From contig OZ316894.1 of NCBI GenBank assembly GCA_973895155.1, positions 26,784,001-26,848,000 on the forward strand: 64,000 nucleotides of DNA. Direction: 5' to 3'. Origin of the DNA: Marsupella aquatica. Lineage: Eukaryota; Marchantiophyta. The notes under the pieces are model-generated. The model saw nothing but the letters and a program-made list of their open reading frames with translations, was not told where the DNA came from and did no database searches. The first letter of the stretch is position 1. Each line of letters starts with the position of its first letter. A program made the position numbers and the translations under genes. Below are positions 10,616 to 20,150 of this stretch, piece by piece.

Positions 10616-11536
10616 TGTGGTGCGTCCCATGGCTCCCTAAACCCAAGAAACCCCCCAGCTCAAGCCGATTCCCGCAGGTTTCGTGCTCGGCGAGGCCGTT
10701 TCCGCGGCTTAGCGGCATGGGACGCTGCTAACCTTCTACTACTACTATTAACATTTTACACACATATACTGGACAGATCCTTCATCGGGTCATGAGATAC
10801 GTAGCCGGCCTAATATAGGCCTTCCCCTGTCTTCCCCTGTCTTCCCCTCCGTCTTGTTAGGTATGTTTGGATTCCGCCGCCGGAATGATCCCCAATAGGC
10901 TTGGTTAAGCCGCTAAGACCTCTCTCAGCTCGACACATCCAACTCTCACTCCCCTGCTTACTTTCCTTCCTTCTGTTGATGTGGGCACTCTTCACACAAG
11001 TTAATGCGACACACAAATAGCAAAATGACTCATTCTGACTGAGTCATACCATGCACTTGCCATACAAACAGTACATCTCATACACAAGTTCTGCGAACTA
11101 AGCCGTGAGGCCAACTCTATTCAGCTCTTAGGCATGAGGAAACATGAATATACACAAGGGTCACTGTATGACTAACCGAGAGCTTCTCATACTACTTGAT
11201 CCCAGCCCGGCTGGTGCAAACTAAAAACTTGCTAAAGAAGAGGCCCTGAGCTCCCCGCTGCCCAGGTACTTATCCTGGTAGTGGATCCGCCATTCTTTGC
11301 ATCATAAGCCTAATCTACTTAACAGTAATCTACTTGCCCGAATCTACCTATGTACAGCAAGGCAGGAGCACAAGTGTTGCTCCTACCAGTGGGACCGCAA
11401 TCCCACTAAGCTAAGTGTCAGGGCCGCTCCTGGTTCTGATCCTAATCCTAAACGTGGAGATCCATGCCCGCCCTGCCCACTCACGCCTCCTCCCTCCACG
11501 TCCGCCCTCCCTAAAAGGAACGGCGCCCTTGCACCG

Positions 11537-14500
11537 TCACGACACCGGTGGTGGATCCTCAATGGACGCCCCCAACACTTCCTCCTCAGCCACTGCCGTT
11601 GGCCCGCCTACTGACAGATTACCTGCCCTTGACCGAGTCAACTCTCCATCGGCCTGACTGGGTCCACCTTCGGCTTCAGCCTCGACACCGGCCTCGGCAA
11701 TACCCACGGCTTCGGCCTCAGCCACTCCCACGGCTTCGGCTTCAGCCACTCCCACGGCTTCGGCTTCAGCCACTCCCACGGCTTCGGCTTCCCCTTCCCC
11801 TAGGGTAGTTGGATCCTTAGCCGTGACCCTGTCTGGGGTCGGTGCTGGGTCTACCTCCTTGATCACCACGGCCTGTGAAGTCGTATTACTCCTTGACCCT
11901 GAAGGTTTCCGCTTCTTCTTCGTTGGTGGCTCGGCAGCTGGTCCCTTCCCCTTCCCACTTACTTCCGGCACTGGTGCAGGTGGCGCGGCTTGTCCTTCGG
12001 CAATTACCACCCCTGGTAACTGGTTTGTCCCAACAGGAGATGGACCTGCTGCAGCTAAGCATTTAAATACTGCGGCTTGTTTCTTCAGCCGCTCTGTTTG
12101 GTTGTCGGCCCGCCGCTGTAGGTTCTCCATCTTCCTCGTGATTTCCTCCAACTCCTCTTGGGTTTCATCCAGGTCCTTACGTGCCCCCTCCAGCTCGTTT
12201 TTGGCCTCCTCCTGCTCCCTGTGGGCTTCCTCCAATTCCTTCTTCAAGGTAGCCTTCTCCTCCTGGGTTGCTCTTAGCTCCTTGTCGAGCTCTGCAATGA
12301 TGACAGACTCCATCTGGTTCATCTTGGCGTAAGTCTGTTCGAGCATCTCGTCCTTCTCCCTTAGGTCGGCCTTGAAGCTGGCCGTCAGGGACGCAAGCTC
12401 CTGCTGCAGCGCCATAATCCCTTGATAGGATTTCCCTAACTCGACCTCCTTCTGCTCAAGGGCTCCGCGGATTTTCTCGAGCTCCCCTTTCAACGCCCAT
12501 TCCTTTCTTTGGGTCTCCGCCATGGCCCGGCTGTTGGCTGTTATGTGGGCCTCCTCTGTATTCTTCAGCTCTTGCTTCCACTTTTCCCTTTCTTTGATCG
12601 TGTCGGCCAACTCTTCCTGCGTCTGAGTCAGTTTATCCTTGATATTCTGATTATCAGCCTGCGCGGCGTCCAACTGCCCCTGCATGATGTTCAGCTCATG
12701 TCGTTTAATCCGCAGTTCATCTTGGGCTTTCTTGGCCGCCCTTAGATCTTCAATCTCGGCTTCCATCCTCCTAAGCCGCCGAATGACCTCGTCCTTCTTG
12801 CTTCTCTCTAAAGCCACCGCTTCTTCTAATTGGTGCTTCTCCAACTGCTCCCTATGGAAAAAGGGTCCTACCTCCAACTCCTCTCCAAAGATGCCGAGCG
12901 CAAGTTCCCCACACATCTCACCATACTCCATGGCTCTATTCTTAGCGTAGGTGGAGTAAGTAGAAGTGATCGGCATTGCCCATCGTGGCCTCTGCTCCCA
13001 AGCCGTCCTGCGGATCTCTTCAATCGTGGCTAGAGGTTTGCTTCCTTTTTCGGCTAGCCGCCTGATGTCCTCCGGCCAATCTCCTCCTGGTAAATCCTTT
13101 TCCTTAGCCAGGGCGGCCTCTTCCTCCTCCTTGATTCGCTCCTGAAATTCCTGCACCGTCTGTTTTATGCCGTCGAAGCTCGGGGGAGCAACATCTGGTG
13201 GGGGAGACTCAGGGCTACTCTGCTGGTTGGGGTCCCCTCGCACTACCCTTGGAAGTGTGGGGACAAACCGGCCACAGGTCCTTACTCCTGGAACGTGATG
13301 GTCCGACCCATAGCCGGAATTATCATGGCTGCAGTCCTCCACTGCCTCCTCTACCTCTTGGACATCCGGCTTCTCCCTCTCCTCTTCGTTGGTAGGAGCT
13401 TCAGGCAATTCTGCCTCAGATTCGGAGCTTGAGGTTCCCACGTACATTCGAACACCTGGCTTGGATTCCGGCCTGATTCTCTCCTTGTCTCCAGCAAAGG
13501 GGTTTTCTCTTGTGAGCCGGTGTAGGCCTACCTCTGTAGTAGTGTCCTGCATTGTTGCCGTTGCCGTTGTTTTTGCCGATGCCGATCTCTTTTCTTTCTC
13601 CAGTAGTTTCAGCAGACTCTGCATGCCTGGTTGCTGCATCGGCAAGTCTTCCTTCCTGGGCCTAAACACCTGCTCGATCGTAGGACTAACAGGTGGTTGA
13701 GGCTTCTCAGCCAACGGCCTCGGCGTTGGAGCTTCCTCGGGTGCCCTTACCTGCAGGGGAAGTACCGGGGCAAAAGTCTGACCTCTGGCATACCGGCACA
13801 ACAGCGGCATGTGATAGCCAAGCCGCGACACGCTCCCCATGCTGATTACCTGCTGCTCCTCCTTTAAGATCTTCTTCAATTGGTTGAGGAGGTACCCGTT
13901 GTAGTCCCGGCTTGGGTCTGGCCTTTCTGCCAGATAGACCTGTGCCTTGCCGATCTCTGCCCTCGGCAAGTTACAATGCATGGTCACCCGCAAGAAGTCG
14001 ATCATCTCTCCTATGTGCGGGTTGGTGCAGGTGTTCCGGAAGAAGCCATTCTTCGTTGATGGCCCGGGGAACGACCGGAACTCCTTGTCAGGCAAGGTCT
14101 TCCTGGTATCAACTTTGGTCTTATTGCCCATCGGCAAGCCAAACACTTCGGCAATCACCTTGGGAGTAAGATAGAAATCCTTCCCATATATCCTCGTGCA
14201 ATTGGTCTCGGGTTCCCATGACCCCACGAATTCTAATAGGTCTGACTCCGGTACCTCCGGCTTCAGCCATGGTAATCTTACAAAGGCCTCCAAGCCGGAT
14301 CCGGCCATGAAGCCTTGGTACTTCTTGGTCTGCATGGCCGTAAAGCATGCATCCTCCTCCCGTGCAAAATGTAGTTGCACCTCCACCGGTAGGGTTGCCG
14401 CCCAGCCCTTCCAGGTGTCATCCCTGGTTGGAATGGCCTTGATGGGATCGACCTCCTCCTCTTCGGCTTCTCCCTGCCTCCTGCTCTGCTGCTCGGCTGG

Positions 14501-15182
14501 CTTCTTTGGTGCCGCCGACCTCGTTCTTTTTGCCGGGGTGGCTTCATCATTGACGGCTCCCTTCCTCTATCTCTGCTGCCGTGGAGGTTTCTCCTAGCAC
14601 CGTTGCCCGGGTCCACCTTTCCGTGCTACCCTTTAATTCCCAGTGTATGTCGTTGCAGTTCTTGATGGCCTCTCGGATGCCGACGACGCTGTCTTTGCAA
14701 AACAGAAGATCGTCGAGTTGATTGGAAGTAGGCGTCCACAGGAACTCGTCCTTGATGAGTTTGCCTCCTAAGAAAGCCGTCTTCTGCAGCTCCCACAATC
14801 GAGCGAGCTCCTGCCGTTCTCGAGCTGCCCTTTCTGACTCCTCGTCCTCGTAAGTCTTGATGTACTCAGTTGCCCGTTCGAACAGGCATCCCCAGAAATG
14901 TGCCGCTTGATTGACGTTGCTCATACCCTCCTTAGGTTGATCGTCGGTATCTACTCTCTCCCCGAGTGCTTGCCTAAGCAGCTGACAGTAGTTGGCCTCC
15001 CGTAGTCGTCTGCCTAGTTCGTGCTCGCAAATGAGCCACCATCTCCTGCAAGCGCTCCTTACCCCTCTCCTCTGCCGGTCCTTCTTCCCGTTGATCCTTC
15101 CTAGCCGCCGACGCTTAACGCGCCCTAACCCTAATCGGTTTTTCACCCTCAGCCTTACCTCCGGCCTCTGCCCGGGTTCCAT
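11537..15182 (-). pseudogene. ORF3 in 3' LTR of C (2-nt deletion)
   Basis: The ATG at 15182 sits about 115 bases inside the LTR in a good context (ACCATGG). The first frame runs to about 14547. A 2-nt deletion near 14570, relative to copy E (GAGATGAAGAGG reads GAGATAGAGG), shifts the frame. From there a single open frame of about 950 codons runs to the TGA at 11537, holding the GLEAFVRLPW domain, coiled coil (ELRATQEEKATLKKELEE), KKKRKPS and the EAEAVGV repeats. Apart from the 2-nt loss this copy is intact. The protein is of unknown function; the coiled coil suggests multimerisation and KKKRK suggests nuclear import (inference). Confidence 0.82.
11703..11794 (-). repeat. 24-bp coding VNTR in ORF3 (four units)
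   Basis: Units of CCCACGGCTTCGGCTTCAGC plus CACT (plus strand) start at 11703, 11727, 11751 and 11775, encoding EAEAVGVA on the minus strand. The partner LTR (from 22606) and solo LTR E (about 36906) have one unit fewer. This explains the whole 24-bp length difference between the two C LTRs. Confidence 0.9.
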
Positions 15183-15285
15183 GGTTGCCCCTAATTGTTT
15201 ATATTTTCCTTGTTTTGTCACTATACTAAGGTGTTCCTAGGGTGCCTTCCTGCTTTACCCACTTAACCGGCCGAGTGATTCCTGT

Positions 15286-18200
15286 CTAGGCATCACATAG
15301 CTCCCCACTTAATTGTGAAGCGTCCTCGCGAACAACTTCATCTTCGTCCATATAGTATTTCTTGAGGCGGTCATAATGGATGCGAACTGGATATACCTCT
15401 CCCGTAATGTTGGCCAATTGTACGGAGCCATTGGGGAACATCATGGTTACTCTAAAGGGTCCTAACCAGCGAGTGTAAAGCTTCCCTGGAAACCTACTAT
15501 ACCTACTGTCATAAAGTAACACAAGATCACCGGTATGAATACTAACTACTTTTAACCTTTTATCATACTGCTGCTTCATGATATTCTGTCTATATTCTAC
15601 TCTCTCGGCTGAAATCATTCTCGCTTCCTCTAAAGCTTCTAACCTATATTCTCGCTCCTTTAGGCTCTCCTCCGCTGAGGCTCTTTCCTCAATTGTAACT
15701 TGAAATGTCGGTATCTCAAGTTGCATGGGTACCAGGGCTTCTTGTCCAAAGGTTAAGAAGAAGGGTGTATGACCGGTAGTGGATTTATAGGCCAGATTGT
15801 AAGCAAAAACAGCAGCAAACAATTTATCATCCCAATCGAGTTTGTTCTGAGCTACTGTCTTGTTCAATATCTTTCCTATGATTCCGTTTGCTCGTTCTGT
15901 CAACCCGTTTGCCTTTGGATGGTAGGGAGTAGTAGGCCTATGTTTAACTAAATATTGCTCATTTAAACGACTAATTATATCATTCAAAAATTGGGTTCCT
16001 CTATCACTAACTAATTCTAGGGGTGCTCCATACCTGGTGAAGATCTGCTCATACATGAATCTAGCCGTAGTAATTGCATCATCCTTCATTGTTGGTCTGG
16101 CCTCTACCCATTTAGTTGCATAATCCGTAGCCAGGATTATGTACTTGTTCCGTCGAGGGTGGGTCAGTGGTTTCAGAGGTCCAACGTAATCAATACCCCA
16201 CTTCTCGAATGGTGCCAGAGGTAGAATAGGGTGCAGTGGATGCCTGGTGGACGCCCTTGGTCCTCCCGCTCGTTGACAAGGATCGCATTGTTTGATAAAC
16301 TGATAGACATCCTTGTGCAAGGTGGGCCACCAGTAACCGGCATTTAATATTTTCTTAGACGTGGTTACTGGGGCAAAATGTCCTCCGGCCTCCTCTCCAT
16401 GCATGGCCCGTAGGACTCGTTTTACCTCTCTCTTTTCCAAACACCTTTGAATCGTGCCGTTGATTCCATGCTTGTGCAGTATGCCTTTAATGCACTGATA
16501 CTGTCTGACCTTCCGCACAAAGACTGCGGCTTGCTCTCGGCTTAATCCTGGCTGTAATCTGGAAGTGCTGAGAAATTGTAAAATCTCAGGGTACCATGTA
16601 CCAGCTATTTCCACAACGAATAGCTCCTCGTCGGGGAATCGATCATCGATGCAATCCGTGGCAGGTTTACCTGTGATCCTTGAAAAGAAGTCGGCATTGG
16701 CATGTAACTTTCCCGGCTTGATCCTCAGCTCATAGTCAAACTCCTGTAATAGCAAAATCCATCTTGCTACTCTGCCTGTAAGGTCCGGCTTATTGACTAG
16801 GTACTTCAAACTTTCATGATCAGTATGAAAGATTACCTTGTACCCTAGTAAATAATGCCTAAACTTTTTACAAGAATAAATGACTCCTAATGCTTCTCTT
16901 TCCGTGGTAGAGTAGTTCCGTTCGGCATCGGCAAGCTGACGGCTTGCGAAGTATATGGGATGGTCCCTTCCTTTCTCATCCAACTGACTTAGTACTGAGC
17001 CAATACAGAAGCCCGAGACATCTACAAAAACATGAAAATCTTTGTTCCAGTCCGGTGCTATCATGACTGGGGCCTCTACTAACATCTGCTTCAATTCTAC
17101 CACCGCTGTGACTCGTTCGGGTGTGGGTTCGAAGTCTGCTCCTGCCTTGAGCATATTGGTTAATGGTAAAGCCAGCTTGGAAAAATCCTTGATGAACCGG
17201 CGATAGTAACCAATGCATCCCAAGAAGGATCTTACATCCTTTATGTTCTTAGGTTGCATGATATCTAGCCATACTGCTAGCTTACCTTTGTCAATCTCAA
17301 TGCCCTTCCTTGATACCTTGTGACCTAGTAGCACCCCCTCGGTTACTGCAAAAAAACATTTATCTGGGTGTAACTTGAGACCCACCTCCCTACATCTCAT
17401 GAAGGTTTTCCTGAGGTATTTAGCATGTTTCGATGCCTTCCCGAATACTGCAAAGTCATCAATGAAGATTTCCATGAACTTTCTCAAGTAATCATGAAAA
17501 ATGTTCACCATTAATCGTTGGAACATAGCTGGTGCGTTGCAGAGTCCAAACGGCATACGATTGAAGACATAGATCCCCCATTCCGTGATGAAGGCCGTCT
17601 TGATTTGGTCTTCCTGCCGAATCCTGATTTGGTTATAACCAGAGTATCCATCCATGAATGAATATAGTTCATGACTGGCTACCATGTCTAGTACCATATC
17701 AGTAAACGGTAAAGGAAAATGGTCTTTTAATGTTGCTTCATTCAGCTTCCTGTAATCCTGACAAACCCGGATCTTGGGTTTACCATCGGGTCCAGCTTTT
17801 TTGGGAACTATCACAATTGGAGACACCCAGTCTGAATGCAGGATTGGAGTGATGAATCCAGCTTCCACTAGTTTGTCGATTTCTGTTTTGACCAGCAGGG
17901 AATACTTCGGGTTCATCCTTCGAATTGGTTGTCGAAATGATTTGGCTCCTAACATGAGATCAATTCGATGTTCCCCTAGTGTTGGATCTACGCCCTTTAG
18001 ATCTTGGTGACTCCATGCAAACACATCCTGAAATTCAATCAATAAGTCACTGATCTCTTTCTCGAGCTCAGGTGCTAGGTTTCTCCCTAAGTTCAGTTCT
18101 CTTCCCTCTCCTAAGTCGAGCTTCCGATATTGCCGTGCTTGGATCATATTAATCTGCTTCTTCAAATTCGGGTCCAGTTCGGCTTCCAGTCTCTCTAATC

Positions 18201-18552
18201 TCATACCTCCATAAACTGGGATCTCGGCTGGACTAGCCGAGTCGGTCCCTTCCTTGGTGTCCATAGATTGTCCCCTTACCGGTCTATTCAGTCTTGAATT
18301 AGTGGCCGGCTCCCCTTCCTGCCTTGGCTCTGGATCGTGTCTGTCCATCTCATCCACCTCTTGCTCCTGCAAGTTAGGCCGCTGTGCTCTCTCGGCTTCT
18401 AATAGGGCCTCAATTTGTTCTGCCCTCGTAATCGGCTTGTATGCCGATCCCTTGGTATTTAATTCCTTGCCGATGATCGATGGCGTTGTGGACCCCGTCG
18501 GCTCTGCCACAATGCCTGCAGAAAATCCACTGTCCCTGCTACTGCTCCCCAC
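15286..18552 (-). CDS. pol: Element C pol: reverse transcriptase, RNase H, integrase
   Basis: About 1,088 residues, open throughout. RT spans about 205-460: D301 (FMDGYSG) and D365-D366 (IFIDDFAVFG). RNase H spans about 505-625: D511, E551, D578, D621. The integrase zinc finger is H718, H725, C756, C759, and the core triad is D788, D850, E886 with the canonical 35-residue D-E spacing. No chromodomain follows. The frame starts after a TAA at 18553-18555 and has no ATG near its beginning. It lies in the -1 frame relative to the protease ORF, with about 94 nt of overlap, so it is probably made by frameshifting (or a 1-nt indel occurred). The last three codons and the TAG stop are the first 12 bases of the 3' LTR. 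It would replicate and integrate the element in the nucleus. Confidence 0.93.
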   Translation of the reverse strand: MGSSSRDSGFSAGIVAEPTGSTTPSIIGKELNTKGSAYKPITRAEQIEALLEAERAQRPNLQEQEVDEMDRHDPEPRQEGEPATNSRLNRPVRGQSMDTKEGTDSASPAEIPVYGGMRLERLEAELDPNLKKQINMIQARQYRKLDLGEGRELNLGRNLAPELEKEISDLLIEFQDVFAWSHQDLKGVDPTLGEHRIDLMLGAKSFRQPIRRMNPKYSLLVKTEIDKLVEAGFITPILHSDWVSPIVIVPKKAGPDGKPKIRVCQDYRKLNEATLKDHFPLPFTDMVLDMVASHELYSFMDGYSGYNQIRIRQEDQIKTAFITEWGIYVFNRMPFGLCNAPAMFQRLMVNIFHDYLRKFMEIFIDDFAVFGKASKHAKYLRKTFMRCREVGLKLHPDKCFFAVTEGVLLGHKVSRKGIEIDKGKLAVWLDIMQPKNIKDVRSFLGCIGYYRRFIKDFSKLALPLTNMLKAGADFEPTPERVTAVVELKQMLVEAPVMIAPDWNKDFHVFVDVSGFCIGSVLSQLDEKGRDHPIYFASRQLADAERNYSTTEREALGVIYSCKKFRHYLLGYKVIFHTDHESLKYLVNKPDLTGRVARWILLLQEFDYELRIKPGKLHANADFFSRITGKPATDCIDDRFPDEELFVVEIAGTWYPEILQFLSTSRLQPGLSREQAAVFVRKVRQYQCIKGILHKHGINGTIQRCLEKREVKRVLRAMHGEEAGGHFAPVTTSKKILNAGYWWPTLHKDVYQFIKQCDPCQRAGGPRASTRHPLHPILPLAPFEKWGIDYVGPLKPLTHPRRNKYIILATDYATKWVEARPTMKDDAITTARFMYEQIFTRYGAPLELVSDRGTQFLNDIISRLNEQYLVKHRPTTPYHPKANGLTERANGIIGKILNKTVAQNKLDWDDKLFAAVFAYNLAYKSTTGHTPFFLTFGQEALVPMQLEIPTFQVTIEERASAEESLKEREYRLEALEEARMISAERVEYRQNIMKQQYDKRLKVVSIHTGDLVLLYDSRYSRFPGKLYTRWLGPFRVTMMFPNGSVQLANITGEVYPVRIHYDRLKKYYMDEDEVVREDASQLSGELCDA
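15298..15311 (-). promoter_or_regulatory. polypurine tract (PPT) of element C
   Basis: On the minus strand the bases before the 3' LTR read TTAAGTGGGGAGCTA. This is the plus-strand DNA primer site for reverse transcription. It is still inside pol, encoding the residues LSGEL. Its position upstream of ORF3 is what places ORF3 in the LTR. Confidence 0.85.
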
Positions 18553-20150
18553 TTAGCCGTTTCATCCAATTGGTCTACATCCTTAACTTCCTCCGGAATT
18601 GCAGCTAAAAAGGTGGATTCTATTGTAAAGCAGTCCTCGACCTCTTCGTCTTCTTCTTCCAAGTCACCTTCCATTGGTTCTTGCCATAATCCGCTGGGGG
18701 GTACCTCTGGTCCAAAGACACCTTCTTTGGTTAGGTTAGTGAAGCATTCTAACCAACGTACTTCATCGGCTGACTCCAGTCCACTATCGTACCCATCTAC
18801 TTCCCTTATGCTTTTCCTACGGTCATCCTTAGTGTCCCAGGATACCGTGATAGAGGGGGTCCCGAAAGTGAACTGCTTTTTACCCCAATCTTCTATTACC
18901 TCGGCTAGGTACAGCCATGGCCTACCAATCAATAGCCGGAATGACGTAGGATTTACCGGCTTCATTACTACATAGTTAATGCTAAAGAAGATACCTCCTA
19001 TCTCTGTCTTGATGCCGGTTAACACTCCCGTCGGAATGACCTGATATCCATTGGCCATGTTCAACACTCTTCCAGTCATCTCCGGTGTTAGACCCCACCC
19101 TTTTGCTGTTGAATCAATCATAATACATACCCCTGATCCTCCATCGATGGGTACCCGTAGTAATAATTCTCCTTGAATCATTAATGGTAATGCTGGGGCT
19201 CCTTGATCTTCTTCTATCATTAGTACGTCGGATCTGGTTGCTACCTTGGGTAATCTCGGCTTGCCGAGAATAGCCTTCCTTAATTGCTTCCGGAAGTACG
19301 GGCTATTTTTCAATAGTTGACCTACTGTTGCCGAGACTCTAGATTCTAGTACATCTTTAGCCAGGTCATAGGGAACAATCGGCTTCTCCTCTGGTGGTGT
19401 TTCCTTGGATTCGGCCAGTTTTGCCACGCTAGTCTCCACAGCTGTTGGGTCTTCCGAAGCAAACAATGCTTTTGCTCGTTTTACATCTTTGGCAATGGCT
19501 TCGGTATTCTCCAGGGTTTCTAATTCTCTTAGTTGTTCCTTAACACTAGCCGTAACAGAGGGGTAGAACAACTTAGGATGATCTCGATTGAAGTCGCTAT
19601 CTTGTGAAGGATTGGTTTCACTGGTGGGCTCATGGCTTACCTGTATTGCCGGAGCCCTCCCTTCTCCTTCTGTTGATGTTGACGAAGAGTCGATCCTTTC
19701 CTCCGTAACCTTCCCTTTATTTTTGGCTAGCCCATCCCACCTTTCCTTCCTTCTGGTAGATCGAGTAGAGACCCGGTAGCAATCATGATCTAAATCCTCC
19801 TCTGAGAAGGTTGATAGGGCTTCGGCCTCATCATCAGATGGTACGAACTCTGCCTCGGCATCCTCTTGCCATCCTAGTTCGATGTGGTTGATTTGAACTC
19901 CTCCGGGGGTAGTACCTGGTGGTAAGATCTTGATCGGCAAAAGCTTATGATTTGCGGCCAGGCCTGCCAACCAAGTAGGACATTGCCCTAGCATATGACC
20001 TTCCTGTCGGCATCCCATACATAGCTGAGCTGGTTGTCCATCACCCTGTTTGCGTGCATTCGGGCATTCTCTAGCAAAATGGCCAGGTTGACCACAATTA
20101 TAGCACGCCGCAAATCTTTGCACATTCGGCCTAGGAGGTACTGACGGGTT
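18459..20150 (-). CDS. Element C zinc-knuckle/protease region (in frame with gag after UAG)
   Basis: This frame follows gag without a shift after one TAG codon (20151-20153). Two CCHC knuckles (CYNCGQPGHFAREC and CMGCRQEGHMLGQC) come first, then an acidic spacer of about 270 residues, then an aspartic-protease segment with IDGGSG (active-site D about 327 residues past the first knuckles) and the later LLIGRPWL motif. The DGGS form, rather than DTG/DSG, is typical of many Athila/Tat-like elements as I recall them. No ATG opens this frame near its beginning, so it depends on stop readthrough or on a mutation having split an original gag-pro ORF. It ends in an overlap with pol. Confidence 0.87.
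   Translation of the reverse strand, partial: NPSVPPRPNVQRFAACYNCGQPGHFARECPNARKQGDGQPAQLCMGCRQEGHMLGQCPTWLAGLAANHKLLPIKILPPGTTPGGVQINHIELGWQEDAEAEFVPSDDEAEALSTFSEEDLDHDCYRVSTRSTRRKERWDGLAKNKGKVTEERIDSSSTSTEGEGRAPAIQVSHEPTSETNPSQDSDFNRDHPKLFYPSVTASVKEQLRELETLENTEAIAKDVKRAKALFASEDPTAVETSVAKLAESKETPPEEKPIVPYDLAKDVLESRVSATVGQLLKNSPYFRKQLRKAILGKPRLPKVATRSDVLMIEEDQGAPALPLMIQGELLLRVPIDGGSGVCIMIDSTAKGWGLTPEMTGRVLNMANGYQVIPTGVLTGIKTEIGGIFFSINYVVMKPVNPTSFRLLIGRPWLYLAEVIEDWGKKQFTFGTPSITVSWDTKDDRRKSIREVDGYDSGLESADEVRWLECFTNLTKEGVFGPEVPPSGLWQEPMEGDLEEEDEEVEDCFTIESTFLAAIPEEVKDVDQLDETAKWGAVAGTVDFLQALWQSRRGPQRHRSSARN
18544..18555 (-). promoter_or_regulatory. internal copy of the PPT core (candidate central PPT)
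   Basis: The minus strand reads TAAGTGGGGAGC, identical over 12 bases to the core of the 3' PPT at 15300-15311. It lies at the protease/pol junction, about 3 kb into the 6.2-kb internal region. Either chance or a second plus-strand primer site could explain it. Confidence 0.4.

Larger units (their letters stand above)
10616..15297 (-). repeat. 3' LTR of element C
   Basis: This 4,682-bp LTR contains a near-complete copy of ORF3 plus about 920 bp after it (minus orientation). It includes the TTCCGCCGCCGGAA motif (10872-10885 on the plus strand) and the GGCCTATATTAGGCC motif also seen in E. It has one more 24-bp VNTR unit than its partner LTR. Confidence 0.95.

Noticed and set aside
10111-10731. 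Reading 10111-10731 as one gene ending in VPWLPKPKK
   Set aside because: The last 38 or so codons are the LTR end of element C read through. The true frame resumes at 26182 after the GTCCC duplication.
11548-14600. Many plus-strand open frames of 60-170 codons (for example 11823-12332, 13389-13700)
   Set aside because: They are antisense shadows of the minus-strand ORF3 coiled coil and repeat again in the other LTR copies. The composition (S/L-rich) follows from the opposite strand.
15286-15700. Chromodomain at the end of gypsy pol
   Set aside because: The last residues show no chromodomain pattern; the protein ends soon after the integrase C-terminal region, in the LTR.
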